A DNA stretch of 64,000 nucleotides, taken from contig BGKB01000038.1 in the NCBI GenBank assembly GCA_003116975.1, positions 248,001-312,000 of the forward strand, given 5' to 3'. Position 1 is the stretch's first letter; each line of letters opens with the position of its first letter. The translations under genes and the position numbers were made by a program. Below are positions 47,301 through 54,083 of the stretch, in pieces. Below the pieces are notes generated by a model. The model did not search any database and was not told the origin of the DNA. It saw only the letters and a list, made by a program, of their open reading frames with translations. The DNA comes from Aurantiochytrium sp. KH105 (taxonomy: Eukaryota; Sar; Bigyra; Thraustochytrida; Thraustochytriidae).

Positions 47301-48139
47301 CAGCTGATGCCGGCGGTGCGGAGCCTCTCCGGCTTGGTACACGGCTCTTTTGCAAAACAAGCGAGGCCGCACGTCGCGTTGAAGACGTTATCACACTCGC
47401 ACAGGAAGGTGGCCGAGCTCGAGAGCAGGCTGCCGCGTGGGAGCAACAGCAGAGCATCAAGACCGCGATGCTCGCCATCCAGGATCCAACAGGGGCTCGC
47501 AAGCTTGGGGCGGCCATTGATGAACACGTTCGTCAGATTTTGACGAGTGAGAGGTCCATGGATGCAAACGACCATGAACAAGACGCCGCTCCAGCAGGAG
47601 CCACTACAGGGGGCGAGGAGCAAGAAGAGGGCTGGATCGCGATCGAAGGAGGCTCCGCTGGAGAGGCTGTGGCGAGCCCGGAAACAAAACTGACTCCTCA
47701 CGATGGGGTGCGCCAAGTGGCAGGGCTCAGTGTGCTCAAGGCGGTTATCACTACGCGCAAAGTGTCTGTCTCGCGGAACGGCAGCCTGTACACTGCGTAT
47801 CGAATCGTTGTTGCCTCCGCAGAAAGCGACGATGTGTGGATCGTATGGCGCCGTTACTCAGAATTTCGCAGACTACGTGATGCCTTGATGCAGCAGTTGC
47901 AAAAGTCGCGCACTGCATTAGCGATCCCGGCGCGATCGCCGTGGCGTCTATCGAAGACCGCTCTCAACCAGAGACAATACGGTCTGAATTTGATGCTTCA
48001 GGAACTTATGCATAACACGGTCATGCGTGAGAGTCCGCTGGTCGTACAGTTTCTCACAACGGACGCGGACATTCTTGGGGCTACATCGTGGGCTTCTGCG
48101 CTGCGTCTGAAGCCAGAGGCGATCGAGAGTGCCGAGTAG
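32387..48139 (+). CDS. VPS13: VPS13-family bridge-like lipid transfer protein with PH, C2, PDZ-like and PX modules
   Basis: 5250 residues in one uninterrupted exon, ATG 32387, TAG stop. VPS13 proteins form a long hydrophobic groove that moves glycerolipids between membranes at contact sites. The chorein N-terminus is clear (MLEGIVAGVLNKSLGWLIDD, then GKLRIRIPWTNLYNAPVRV). Approximate residue positions of further modules: PH domain 2000-2125 (GALWKKRYITVEGGSLKYYK); discoidin/F5-8C-like segment 2578-2690; SHR-BD/VAB region from about 2828 (WILTLDPPVRVENVLPFALE); canonical EF-hand loop at 3232 (DVNGDGALDAKDF); second discoidin-like segment 3486-3643 (SAAIDGDAYTSWRS); C2 domain 3665-3790 (LPVMDIYSSDPYVKIHVGNQ); PDZ-like 4025-4100 (GPLGLQLERLDDGSFCVRTI); VPS13_C 4548-4815 (PVQLIGSFGQGAYSFFYEPA); PX 5110-5232 (VSRNGSLYTAYRIVVASAES). 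PH, C2 and PX modules probably target phosphoinositide membranes. Human VPS13 proteins are 3100-4400 residues, so this one is unusually long. Confidence 0.93.
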   Translation: MLEGIVAGVLNKSLGWLIDDLNSDNLSVGISKGDIFLQNVKVKASALKDAGLPLELAHGSLGKLRIRIPWTNLYNAPVRVEVDDVFLRVRCARAETVGRAGAEGHADGDGDSETDEQESREAVLEALDASRKRALAAFQKGLRPAPAESWSGRLISGITCAVIQNLLVTVTNVHIQIDHRDNVTDRVFQVGLAIPVLKVAPIASSREPEAGCVRKTASVEGLRIYHREPEVANVSPLDIFDADTYLEDGVSLLLEPLDVNVRIPALYVKGSPPASKPALQIIVDIKRVAMSFDARQTKQVTALATYCAQETVIMTSGCKRPRLRPDQSPGAWWTFVLHRVRHDLRARRRRLSWLRLAGLFTKSQTYASLYTRKFPGGAATVDQLQATLQLSVQDSAKLRKLENSLTDAEVMAFRTLSELRLVQEFNLEQQESFSHRWLGVGGSSTRSIREHAAALARAEAAKFYGNPARPDDSVIQFDVFAAVHECKLQLAGLLSVEVDYLATKAIKQGPQTKGDIQILDVRMASDATLSKPSILAFPDKVIGDPCCEVIFTLRDGTSGEASEIVAAFEPLDFWLDASLPRAIESYARVSLLGASHVINEEDIIIEEAHNLRTFNQGKRRDAQKAMAHMQISLHMRDLSVHVPMPSRRSFTRSEVDAGPDDAILIHVEDVKLHKVDEPNLCTSNIALSCGKISLDHVKVLPASSCVLRGVETASILRPLDFGLDVTMNQCAEDQLCDLLAVNLDLNSSVQINVSTRSLRRVLALQAALEAALDLPSTSPDPTLKSIAPGALQVTQAEAEQLAQRVRMRVNVSLVSFVLDLQASEAQTGISISGSKILVEQVSRTFGSQARVEIASLHISGVSGVVDALVLKNAYFWRNAQSALRPVWLPVPGFLGDNTDQILFNVDDAVVFRATALDVCAEDQLLSSVMTLQQEAQQQIAAVESTNMQQEKSRNGTPPLRSAPPRSISAFVLVDQSTMCMRRADDTGDVVVIRIASVEATLLDMKSKHYGDGTEPDRDFFATAMVGGARAHSGGRNAEEGLLWTGETWPTPTLCDIAWMRRVFTAKDAFVSLQVSRETPESHFDVSANLARLRLHVSSPLAANLLQFANEMGAIVSAYTAPSPDADASNEGVGGGDIDDDDDNDFTAARDRRTGSLVGEQNQGADVAIQITEIAILIPRDPSADTGVAWDSRDMVVSQLNELAVQASFGPGRLGTTTDGSSRRDSLYSDPSAILGDDSDGFYDARSAASDGLSARNFLEMSLSAQVALTNFSIETWSFHRDLYQTLVRLSMATAIQMEPGHHDLRFNVTPAVIACSQEQYALLLDAVAANDFASISASSGAAAAPAPAAVETSQARSRRTSAVSNRSRRTSRADEIGSARNGQLDGEEDNGNCHVVSLNCSFESLTVTLFLDAGGDQLPRPRERDEVLSREKRALGRELLRFHAKGMLATLESPAFPDEGTGEVVLQHMELRTSSTSGRKHHALKTDREPFFVTTFALAPDLVEINGRLASITIETFELVSAMATFSQVQDHLRVRSLDDVKAGDGLHSVSTRQLQESRAANTSNAATEAAFLQSYHARQSNVPQRILLPKNVRFSMSCEEFAASLSPAKSAQKLVFALAFQASAKVVKDARAEVHVAVQNINLARRNATPNSLPARVTDASSVGAGTGADAGADAMHNDDSIVWYLLRPFSLNLQANVQIPGQENPTLRQDVVSAELNVESIQVEVGREEYALLMEAASVDASSSSQHGSGDDKSTETDARAGAPASSSEPTTSTETYAPAPLPKRREVRLKLCIEDSSVALFEDWTEFRPPIVQARLQRFELTASQYDFRDLHCQSRVDLDVLLSASYWNKRHGSWESMIDPWCCHIGADSPQFVQESPKERLVQTLGYDKEAPVNPLRLASLFANFESTQMLNVNVTSAAVQQLTKAQDLTAIDNYTKRALGDLAHDRRRAPGSRSADDDSLIVRNETGSQVTARLRRVNVTSTGGFFGALVGDSDDHAFYRARIVGCWAFKSDPTGALWKKRYITVEGGSLKYYKSMKAFRKAQPQGIIKLRAGSKSVFVRMQGMVPPRIYRSHQMLRECAFQVVTPSRVYGFITFGLEDKERMTRALLQVLAVEPNPLDIEGSRGINAFPAKVYSVRVSRGVADRVARQDTDELEPGNDDKARTQMHEDLETTAAKILLDGHSLYVFDEEVDLEAQKGDEVHASPLIAIDLQAFCVVRQPQGRSHRIEIIGPEFRVVADNVDVASNICSDVLSRTRTALSVGPTDEVMEQARPDENNAPDKTLRIDFQMKLKGDKPIENASSLRVIMLPSGLDARVEDLETLSGTVSLPTSTKWCTVDQILRFDVLGGVSGEDILASTHMILSAVERPDDLQRREEISLYSTLKDTFARPDLRDPCATLIASVTLPESIISGSGLGQRTEDASGRIEAGQNLSLKLAGGEYRSAHERQAPGLRIQIDGFVESVPVPVDRASRFAVPLHSQQSDLYGPDASPELAATSLFRFQNVPFMGLVDIHFEEGEKLAKVSSCAMLKNRLQEQVNLTFQKLALHAPLKADDGHASEGQASQRLAFDQRVDTAWVAVLSSSRNGDRASNCAEYVSPTGSSTKAVLYSVASGPSTSSSSYAPSAWVLQGYAEDTNEWVDLDARSEVVFTEAAQLRDFAVDKVHACTRFRIRILDGKRLGSEGPGRTRVQSKSLSSSSPSLSDGYKVHVGNVVLYWSSENDFRRDVSLLPNETTHVPIECLGAGGVLWADNGEPTRIHEFLDIHPWRMANQPARRKPRYVPVSMDLRADKIAPQAERFCVMHVSFHHVRDIAKTLSERDGSSPRWILTLDPPVRVENVLPFALEARLARSVKGQILALNDDGSGNARAVVARGEQEQFFDVDPAIGTEGSHWRQNLEGGAVVEAIMLHFAIRRESELLRSDPDEAPMILGEDRESTYQVSMQGNPDLFIDVQVIPASAKEERDPDHQHTHADDNIDEYVDAVEAGAEPDEADEGFGAALSIPSSATSFVAEALQNSRDGDAWDGPIPCLWRSRSVPPLRVILYCRFLVLNWSGLPLIFAGKAPSRSLRTKIVPQAFQTSEGDRSEREEEEKVDEGLGMEKVSLGKAGSKSAKKLLRLNMFSPKEEKMTMSLENDRSGWSREFGLVVGMSGEVTIPPTPGASIVHQVGVQVTSGSGIFLRTKVVTLTPRFVVANLTQEPIYLQQIGANEGDWQLQLDAGVFAPFHPVDVNGDGALDAKDFAARIGVQQQDGSTGAMMVSPHFHLDIVKEHLLLLGPDDAKPASMQECTWRNTLAAPVVARRASEDQAGRRAADLINANVELIDNVVRIVLSKPHRARAYEYRIDNLSSFVRIGVVQHKQSHANMVMLGPDEHKVEFVWPAPGKKRTVEVFLELVGLDALRFIPRSKYRTIVSVDFDSLRDPLRVQVGDLQVEVRVSVEGITRVLSVSDLAEARARNQVRKVLQEHVQRIESRLLSDQQLLLSNMTPAVMKANASGDGHGSSAAIDGDAYTSWRSAQPPASRTKLECELDGEHGECIDAYSFTVASLSLHPRRWKLYGRRARAVTDTSSLVGDDDDEWELLDDRTDPSLRKDLKYFEVSRSRQTRTTAFRLPFGSPPCSAFKLVVEGPFEVRHLNFYRSRTSLAADTLAGENMQETSEIWGDQTHVWIALLEARDLPVMDIYSSDPYVKIHVGNQHQRSKTVSRSLHPCFDEEFYFDLHGPLNQVLEFEVFDKDLFTSDDLIGRASIELDNYTLRNGSPMEVWVTLWDGNAPRGQLRLAMQVYTLMTSEVDATCGDNRLGSIDAIVEEGDMNGESDDAGDAASIAKQGLECTPSRPELSSVRFPALFEEELGLLRALRDKLVKEGGVLRALSTFRSVGTYDGHWSRQWMRRGSLSRTPSNGSFTSPPQQTRVDHGPTLQMQDLDTDIKVRLNMTVLQADKIIDPLSIGWKSQRGKLSRDDIEVYCVVSYGDRVLRTDPMPMVRRNDAEESPSQARSPSWMGQPASRQSDRTSTQAYEFEETFEEVGPLGLQLERLDDGSFCVRTIALESAAARKSRLRPGLRLTGIQNTRLSADWSLSALRDMLGTSPRPLRLRFEEDMVSVHPEPPLPTAIDSEAELARISWMQQLTFDEADTLRARARQESDSFGTNAKGLEGQRARISLYARDRREAPSLDLSSAGETDKEILVPLLFMFGEDIETDSELNAAREMRGDKDVLLGHGTVLLPELSVAPTAAGAARRQVDCPLALPGNIFAGQVSLEVSWNAAPPDASDIVKLALDVRLAGLGISLVDTTTRQCELAYMSVRDARCYVAQYGNGRQVLDFRLGALQVDNQLPSPVHPIVLSAAPVPYAWLTHEEACASTDFVRKDALERATDIAVSQPAFLLTVVKRDLGDSSSMYVEYCEAFLQEVNLRLEERWLTAVQEFAASFSSQQPDNAAPAVDAAGKRWRSKDGDESSSDGASLHDTGSARDSERERGQNSYRQHQGDEQEGRHAGQERDEAMAQDGENAWSAFCPNAPFQWVDSLSARSGADTHARILIERADLKPVKINLTFSMTSDVESRADNRLKILHLMQGIPVLAALFSALVNTVANITDAPLRFNSLQIFNESLSQTMLRNTFVQHIMGQLLGNLSQMGNLLASADLLGSPVQLIGSFGQGAYSFFYEPALAMSMGGYLSIGKGLRKGGVELVRSTTHGASASLEKFAESASRALSQASLDSRYVRLQARRRMDVVHEPINLIEGALSSSEALSLGMLDALTGIVSLPVRDVSYRGATGVITGAGKAVAGIFVKPVCAMCDATSLFFKGVRNTTETLHKQQLPVRLPRMVRAGHQLGPYSAREAIGVYLLRRCGIADTQTYVYHEYVFGAPAPGTPSGLLDSHAQDEEVFEHWVEHNPLVLLVTEGLVLLLHIRTTETLWCAPLSSVRTTGFGRMVEVVLASSAGAMPIVRRASAMQQHQQHAVDSRRVTPAIAADAGGAEPLRLGTRLFCKTSEAARRVEDVITLAQEGGRAREQAAAWEQQQSIKTAMLAIQDPTGARKLGAAIDEHVRQILTSERSMDANDHEQDAAPAGATTGGEEQEEGWIAIEGGSAGEAVASPETKLTPHDGVRQVAGLSVLKAVITTRKVSVSRNGSLYTAYRIVVASAESDDVWIVWRRYSEFRRLRDALMQQLQKSRTALAIPARSPWRLSKTALNQRQYGLNLMLQELMHNTVMRESPLVVQFLTTDADILGATSWASALRLKPEAIESAE

Positions 48140-48396
48140 GTAAAATGGAAAGGCGAATATCGGCACAGACTCATGTTCTTGTCTCTCCATCTCTTACATT
48201 GGAACATATCCACGACATTCGAGCATTCAAATTGGCTTTTTGGTCTGCTCGCCCCGATTGAGGCGGGTCAGAAGAAGTAAGTAAGCCAAGCACAAAAAGA
48301 AATTTTACGTTTGTTGATATCTTACGAGGTGAAATGTGGTCGCGCAACCAGAAAACCCTGCTGCTCCGTAGAAACCGCACGAAATGCCGATCGAGC

Positions 48397-49443
48397 TTAC
48401 TTGTGAATGGCGTCCGAAGCGACCTGGGCCACCATGATATCAAAAAAGTACTGGCACTCTAGAAGACCATCCTCTGGAAGGTCTGTGCAGTGAACAGCAT
48501 TCTGCACCTTGTCAATTCCAAAACGCGCGCGAAGGGTGTTGGGCCGGAGTGCCTTTGCGACTTCGACATCATGCGGTCCGCAGAGCTCGCGAAGTTCGCG
48601 AACGCAGCTTTCGGCGCGCACCTCGATTGCAACGCATGGCCCAGAAGAAAGTTCAAGAGTCATATTCGAGTACTCACTTGCATTAATGACTCCCTTGTAG
48701 ACTTCGGTAAAATTTTCAACCTCGGACCTCGAGAGGGTGAAGAGCTGCATTGCGGAAACCTCGAAATTGGCGTCGATGAGAGCGGATACGAGCGGGCCAG
48801 TGTGGCCAGCCCTGACGGCATGCGGTTTGATGAGAAGAAGCGAGCAGTTGTCAAACGTGGCGGTTGAGGACGGGCCATTGAACAATGTTGCGTTTGTCTC
48901 AGCATCCGAGGCACGAACTTCTGCTGCTCGGCAGCACTCCTCGGGCGCGGCGCGAAAGAGCGCCTCGCGCAGATCTTCATCCGTGCGCGCTCCGCCAGTC
49001 GGGCCCACAAATTCAACCGCCATTGCCACGCTGCCATAGGATCCGGGTTCGCCGACGGTCTTGAGCTTGGTCAGCGAGAATCCAGCCTCTTGCGCGATAG
49101 TGAGGACACGACCAAAATCGCGATAGTAAGAGGCCGGGACGATTGCAGTAACTAGACCACGATCGCTTGTGAAGGCTGCTCTCGTTTTCTTATCCGCGTA
49201 TGCAGTGACCTTGAATTGACGGGCATAGACAGTAACCTGTGCGCCTTGAAATAGGTCGCTCAGGCTCACGTCATCATAAGGCCCGCGCTTCAAAAAGACC
49301 CGCTTTTTGGTGAGATCGAAGATCGCCACTTCGTTTGGCGCAGAACCAGGGTTCTCAAAGTACGTCAGCACATACGGTCGCGGCCGTCCTGCGAGTTCGT
49401 CGTACCACTCGACCTTGAACTTGTACTCTACAGCGTCAACCAT
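48397..49443 (-). CDS. NME7: Nucleoside diphosphate kinase homologue 7 (DM10 + two NDK domains)
   Basis: 348 residues, true ATG at 49443. NME7 is an axoneme- and gamma-tubulin-ring-associated NDPK. Residues 1-90 form the DM10 domain (YKFKVEWYDELAGRPRPYVL, then PNEVAIFDLTKKRVFLKRG). The first NDK domain (about 92-195) begins LVTAIVPASYYRDFGRVLTI but is short and lacks the Asn-x-x-His catalytic motif. The second (about 200-330) is more regular (SLLLIKPHAVRAGHTGPLV) and has catalytic His318 in NAVHCTD. The human protein is 376 residues with an active-site His in each domain, so one active site is probably lost here. The presence of NME7 supports a flagellated life stage. It is convergent with VPS13 (257 bases between stops). 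Confidence 0.88.
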   Translation of the reverse strand: MVDAVEYKFKVEWYDELAGRPRPYVLTYFENPGSAPNEVAIFDLTKKRVFLKRGPYDDVSLSDLFQGAQVTVYARQFKVTAYADKKTRAAFTSDRGLVTAIVPASYYRDFGRVLTIAQEAGFSLTKLKTVGEPGSYGSVAMAVEFVGPTGGARTDEDLREALFRAAPEECCRAAEVRASDAETNATLFNGPSSTATFDNCSLLLIKPHAVRAGHTGPLVSALIDANFEVSAMQLFTLSRSEVENFTEVYKGVINASEYSNMTLELSSGPCVAIEVRAESCVRELRELCGPHDVEVAKALRPNTLRARFGIDKVQNAVHCTDLPEDGLLECQYFFDIMVAQVASDAIHK

Positions 49444-50058
49444 TTTTGCCTCGCTCGCTCGTGCTGCTGCTTTATACTTTGCGGCTGCTCAATCTCGCGC
49501 AAGGCCGCCCGCGCGCGCGCGCGTAGCGCTGCAAGGGAGGGAGGCGACTGAGACGCAAAAATTTATCGCGTGCGCGAGTGCTCCCCTACCTTTCGCTTTG
49601 GCGCCGGAGGCAGATCGATCGAGGTTTCGCTCGCAGACTCTGCCAAATCGTTTGTTCTCTCTCTCTCTGTCTCTGTCTCTCTCCCTCTTTCTCTTTCTTA
49701 TTCTTCGTCGCAACGTGCGAGGATCGACGGTGAACCCAACGGATACCAGCGAGGGAGTGAGATTGTGAATGAGTGGCCGGCCGTCAGCCCGAATTCACAT
49801 CAGAAGCGATGCGCATCCTACGAATCTCACACCAATACTTAATTTTGATGAATCGATTGAAGTCCACTTCTTTCCTTAATTTAAAAAAAAAAGTTGGTGT
49901 GCCGCTTCAAGGAGAAGACAACCAAAATAGCAACAGCAACAGAAAACGACAAAGAGCACAAGGTACGATCAATGATCCTGTAGTCCTGCAAACATTAAAA
50001 TTAACAATTGCCCATGACTTTTTTCTTCCTTTATAAAACATCATTTTTTTTCTCTTGG
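49444..50058. other. Intergenic: NME7 promoter side and Slo channel 3' flank
   Basis: 615 bases. A pyrimidine-rich CT microsatellite lies at about 49649-49700. The right half is AT-rich, with poly-A near 49883 and TTTATAAAA near 50030, and probably forms the 3' UTR of the potassium channel gene. No RNA gene recognised. Confidence 0.45.
49649..49700. repeat. Pyrimidine microsatellite (CT/TCTG)n
   Basis: Around 50 bases of nearly pure CT/TCTG repeat about 205 bases upstream of the NME7 start codon. Confidence 0.8.
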
Positions 50059-53000
50059 CTACAGCTCTGTTGCAATAGCAGTCTCTGGTTTAATTTCCTC
50101 AATCTCTTCAGTGGCGACGGTTGCCTTGCGATTTCGCAAACCAAGAGCAACACGGATCTCATTCATCGCGTCTCGAAGCTCTGCAATGTCCTTGGAAAGC
50201 TTTTCGACATCGGCTCGTCCGTTGTCTGATTTTTCGTCCTGGGGAGACGCCGCCATGGCGGGTCCTTTGGAAAGTTGTGACATATTGCTCAAAAGGTCGG
50301 CAAGGGGGACGCCGGCGAGCTTGCTACTTGGTGCGTCTTTGCAAAGAACAAAAACCTTGTCCGCCCGAGATAGCACAGTATCCCCTGGAGGATTCGTGAA
50401 TACATATGCTATTTGGTTGCCCTTGTAATGATCGGAAAGTGGTGATTGGATACCTCGCAATAACCCCAACGGGATCATGCCGTACTCTGTAGAGAGCGTT
50501 TGGAAAAGGTGGGCATAATCGAAATCATGCATTTCCTTGGGGACCGGAATCTGGAAGAGATGGCTCTGCTTTGTCTTTTGAACAAAGGCTCGTCGCGCCG
50601 CGATGCGTGCACCTTCTTCAGATCGTGCAGCACTGTGTGCGATGGCAGCGGCGACAGCTCGACTGTCGCCATCCTCGCAATCCGAGTTGCCCGCGATGAG
50701 TTGCTGAAAGACGGTGGTGATGTGCGGGTTGTAAAAGGACTGGCAAATGAGAGTGTCGAGCATCGAGGGGGAGTACACAATTCCAGCAATGAACTGCAAG
50801 GCGTTGAAATAGTTCGAGCTCGCCACGGAGCGAGTAAGAGTTCGCTTGGACAACGAGTTGTCGCCGGGCGGTTTATGCGCTGGAGCCTTGTGACCTCCAA
50901 TGTCGAGGAATCCGACATTTGACTCGTTGATGAGCTCTGTCACAATCTGAATGTTCTTGTTCAAACCAATGATTCCTTGGTGCGCAAAGATAGCGTGCGC
51001 ATCGCTCATGGTCTCGTCGGAGCTTGCAACCTGAGCATCACGCGAGCGAGCAAGAACAATGGCCCGCGATGCATACTTGGCGCCAGCGCGCCCAAGGTCT
51101 CGCCTCTCGGTGGCCGACCCTTGCACAAAGTAAAGAAGGGGAAACTGCGCGATCTGGTTCCACAGATGAAAGGGCAGTGGCTCTGGATGGAGAATGACCA
51201 CCGGAAGCATTTTTGACAGGTGGCGAGCTCGAAGCGTGCGAATGAGAATGAAGAGGCCTGAAAGGTTGCCACAAATGATAATGTGCTCCTTGACACTGGG
51301 AAAGTCTCTTGCCAGCGAATGGCGCACCGTAATCCGTTCCAAAAGCATTGGGACTTCCAAGTAAAAGTAGTTGCTGCTTCCCGCTTGATCATCGCTTTCT
51401 TTCGCTACCTCCGCAGCATCAGGTGTCTTTTTCGCTCGTGACGGAAGCGTACTTTTAAGGATGCCCCAACCGCGCCCCGCGCCTCCTATTTTCGACTTGG
51501 ATCCTTTGCGCGGTTTCTCTGTTGCATTTGTGCTGGGCGAGTCTTTGCCTGCATCCGCCTTTGCCTCAGGTTCCCCGGCATCGGGCTCACTATCATTGTC
51601 CGAATCGGCATCTGGTTGCTGCTTGGCGGCAAGGATCTGACGCGCAAGATCTTGGCGCGGGTCGCTCGCCTTGATCGAATACAATCGGGCAAAGGAGCGC
51701 GCTCGTTTGCTTTGCGAATCGTAGTTAGTCTTGCCTGGATCCGTATTATTCGAAACAGAGTTTCTTCGGCCACCTTGGAAGTACAAGGCAGCATCAAGGT
51801 CGGCAAGCTCCGCGGACTCGAGGTCTTGAGCAATAACAAAGCAGTGAACGTCGTACTCATCAATGTCCGGAAGGAGAAAGTTTCCAGGGTTCATGATGAC
51901 ACGGGAAAGTCCTCCACCGTTGAGCTCGAGGGCAAACATGAGTGCACCCGTCGCGGCATGCACGAGCTGGGATGCTTTGGCGAAAGGAACCCCCTTGAAG
52001 ACCTTGGAAAGCTTGGTTCGGTAGATCTCAAACTCGCTCCCCTCATTGTATTCATCAAGCCACTCGTTTCCTTTACCCGAGGTGTCGCCGGGAGCGTCCA
52101 CTGACATGACCAGATTTCCGATCATGGTAATGATGCCAGGACACAAGCAAGCTTGCGCCAGCAGATTCATCTTGATTTCGTTCACGCAAATGAGAGGGTC
52201 TTGCTGGATTTGCTGTGTCTTCTTGGCAACGTCAAGGTCTAACTCGCTCTGATGCTCACTCTCGCACGAGCTAAGATGCTTGACGGAGGACTTTGCTTCC
52301 TGTACGCGACTTTCAAATTTGGACATACCTCTAATCTGCATGACATGCTGGCCTTTTCCTTCCTCGACGACGCCATTCGAGTCCGATGGAAGGTGGTCCT
52401 TCATCATAATTTCGTGACTGAGCGTGAAGTGCTGTTTGTTTTCCAGACGAAGCAGCTGTACGCATGTGCGAATATCTTTGCCCGTGTACTGCAAGACGAA
52501 GCGCTTGATGGAGAGCGCGCGCAAAATGGTCGCAGCATCCTCGGTATCTGGGTCATTCGTAAATTTGTTGCAGAGTAAAAAACACGTCTTGCAGCGCAGC
52601 ACGCTCGCTCGAAGCAGGTCGTTTGCGTCAAGTGGAGAGCCTTGCAAGTACGTCACATTAAGGCTGTACTGCGTGCGGAGCATATTTTCCATTGCTGCTG
52701 AAGGAAGTTGCTCGCATAGCAGAACGGCCTGAAGATCAACATTACCATGATCCTCATGAAAGAGCTCCGTGAGAAATGCGCGAGCTGCCATGACGTCCAA
52801 AGACCCACACACGAGAACAAAGTCTGTGTTTGGTGATGGGTTGAAACGATTACGGGCATATACGGACCGAGCCGACATGAGTGAGACCAGGTGGTTCGTT
52901 GACTTGGGAATGTAGACAAGGGCAGCACAGATGAGGATCATCACTGCAAGCTTAGAGAGGTCGCTTTCAGGGTTGATGTCTCCGTATCCAACGGTCGAGA

Positions 53001-54083
53001 TGGTTACAACGACGAAATCTGTGGTTGCCGAAATACGCATCGAGAAAGAAAGCGGATATGTCAGTTTGTGTCCGAGGCCGGGGTCGAATTAATCAACCAG
53101 TTGTCACGAATTACGCATCACGTTGGCGAGTGTTGGTGTGTGGGTGGGAGAGTAAACTTACAGCAAGCTTCGTGGAATTCGAGGGTGGCCAGGTGGTGCG
53201 ACTCGCGATAGTCGTTCTCAAAAATGTGCACAATGCCCGCGCAAAAGAATGCTGCCGTGACTACTGTTGTGACAAGCATTGTAAGCTGTTGGCTAATCTC
53301 AGAGGTTGCATTGGAAAGAATGAAGCGATTGATTCGAACAATGCGGAGAACACGTAGCACACGAATGAGTTGATAAAGTAGCGCAAAGTTCGTAGAAATG
53401 GTCACGAACGCAAAGACGACAGGAACCAGCGTGAGAAGGTCAATGGACGCCATCGGACTGCGAATGTATTTGAGTCGGTTGTCGGCCAAGAAGACGCGCA
53501 GAATGTAGTCGGCGATAAAAAAAGCACAAAAAGCCAAGTCAATTGTCTCAAAGAGCTTTTTTTGGTCGCTGTCGTAGGTTTCCCACACGTATAGCACGCA
53601 CGAAACTCCCGAGAGGATGATATTGAGAAAATCGACGCAGATTCCAATCCACGAATTCACCATTATCCTCTGAAGCCATCGGCGAAAGCCGATACTAGTG
53701 TGCATGTCTGGCCGAGCCGAAGCCCCATACCAAAAGAGAGAGAATAGGCCTTGCCTTGAATTCCTAATGAAAGCGGGCACAGGGCCAGAGCTTCTTCTCG
53801 AGCCTACCTGATCGTCGATGCCATTGATCGACGCAGACTTGTTTGTGTCACTCAAAGCCGATAATGGATGCACAATCGATCCAGAGCTGCGACGTCCTTC
53901 TTCAGCCCCCGTGAGAGATTTTTTCCTCCCCATTACTGTCGTAGGAGCGTCATCTGCATGGTACATGGAGCTTCTTCTTGCTCTTCGCAAGGTGCCGGAG
54001 GGTCTGGCTGCGCGTAAATCGCGCATGGCGGCTTGTTCTGGACTATCTGCGAAGCCCGCAAAAGAGCTTCTGGGGAAGTCCAT
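50059..54083 (-). CDS. Slo/BK-type voltage-gated potassium channel with tandem RCK domains (two exons)
   Basis: Exon 1 is 54083-53162 and exon 2 is 53018-50059; together 1293 residues. The ATG at 54083 (MDFPRSSFAGFADSP) is the first usable; the frame upstream has no ATG. Exon 1 carries a disordered N-terminus and S1-S5, including a strong S4 sensor (LIRVLRVLRIVRINRF). The intron falls just before the pore; joining gives EACYFVVVTISTVGYGD, in frame, with the TVGYGD potassium filter. S6 (LAVMILICAALVYIPKS) is followed by RCK1 (DFVLVCGSLDVMAARAFLTE) and RCK2 (KEHIIICGNLSGLFILIRTL), the cytosolic gating ring of Slo1/Slo2 channels. No Slo1-type calcium bowl (Asp run) is evident, so Slo2-like Na+/pH gating or another ligand is possible. 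An acidic Lys/Ser linker separates the RCKs, and a coiled-coil-like helix (LSKDIAELRDAMNEIRVAL) lies near the C-terminus. Confidence 0.87.
53019..53161 (-). other. Spliceosomal intron in the Slo channel gene (143 nt, phase 1)
   Basis: On the coding strand the donor reads GCT|GTAAGTTT and the acceptor CAACCACAG|ATTT. A CTGAC branch-point-like motif and a pyrimidine tract (CGCTTTCTTTCTC) lie upstream of the first available AG. Removing the intron joins the two channel halves in frame and creates the expected pore helix. It is the only intron I can demonstrate in this window. Confidence 0.9.
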
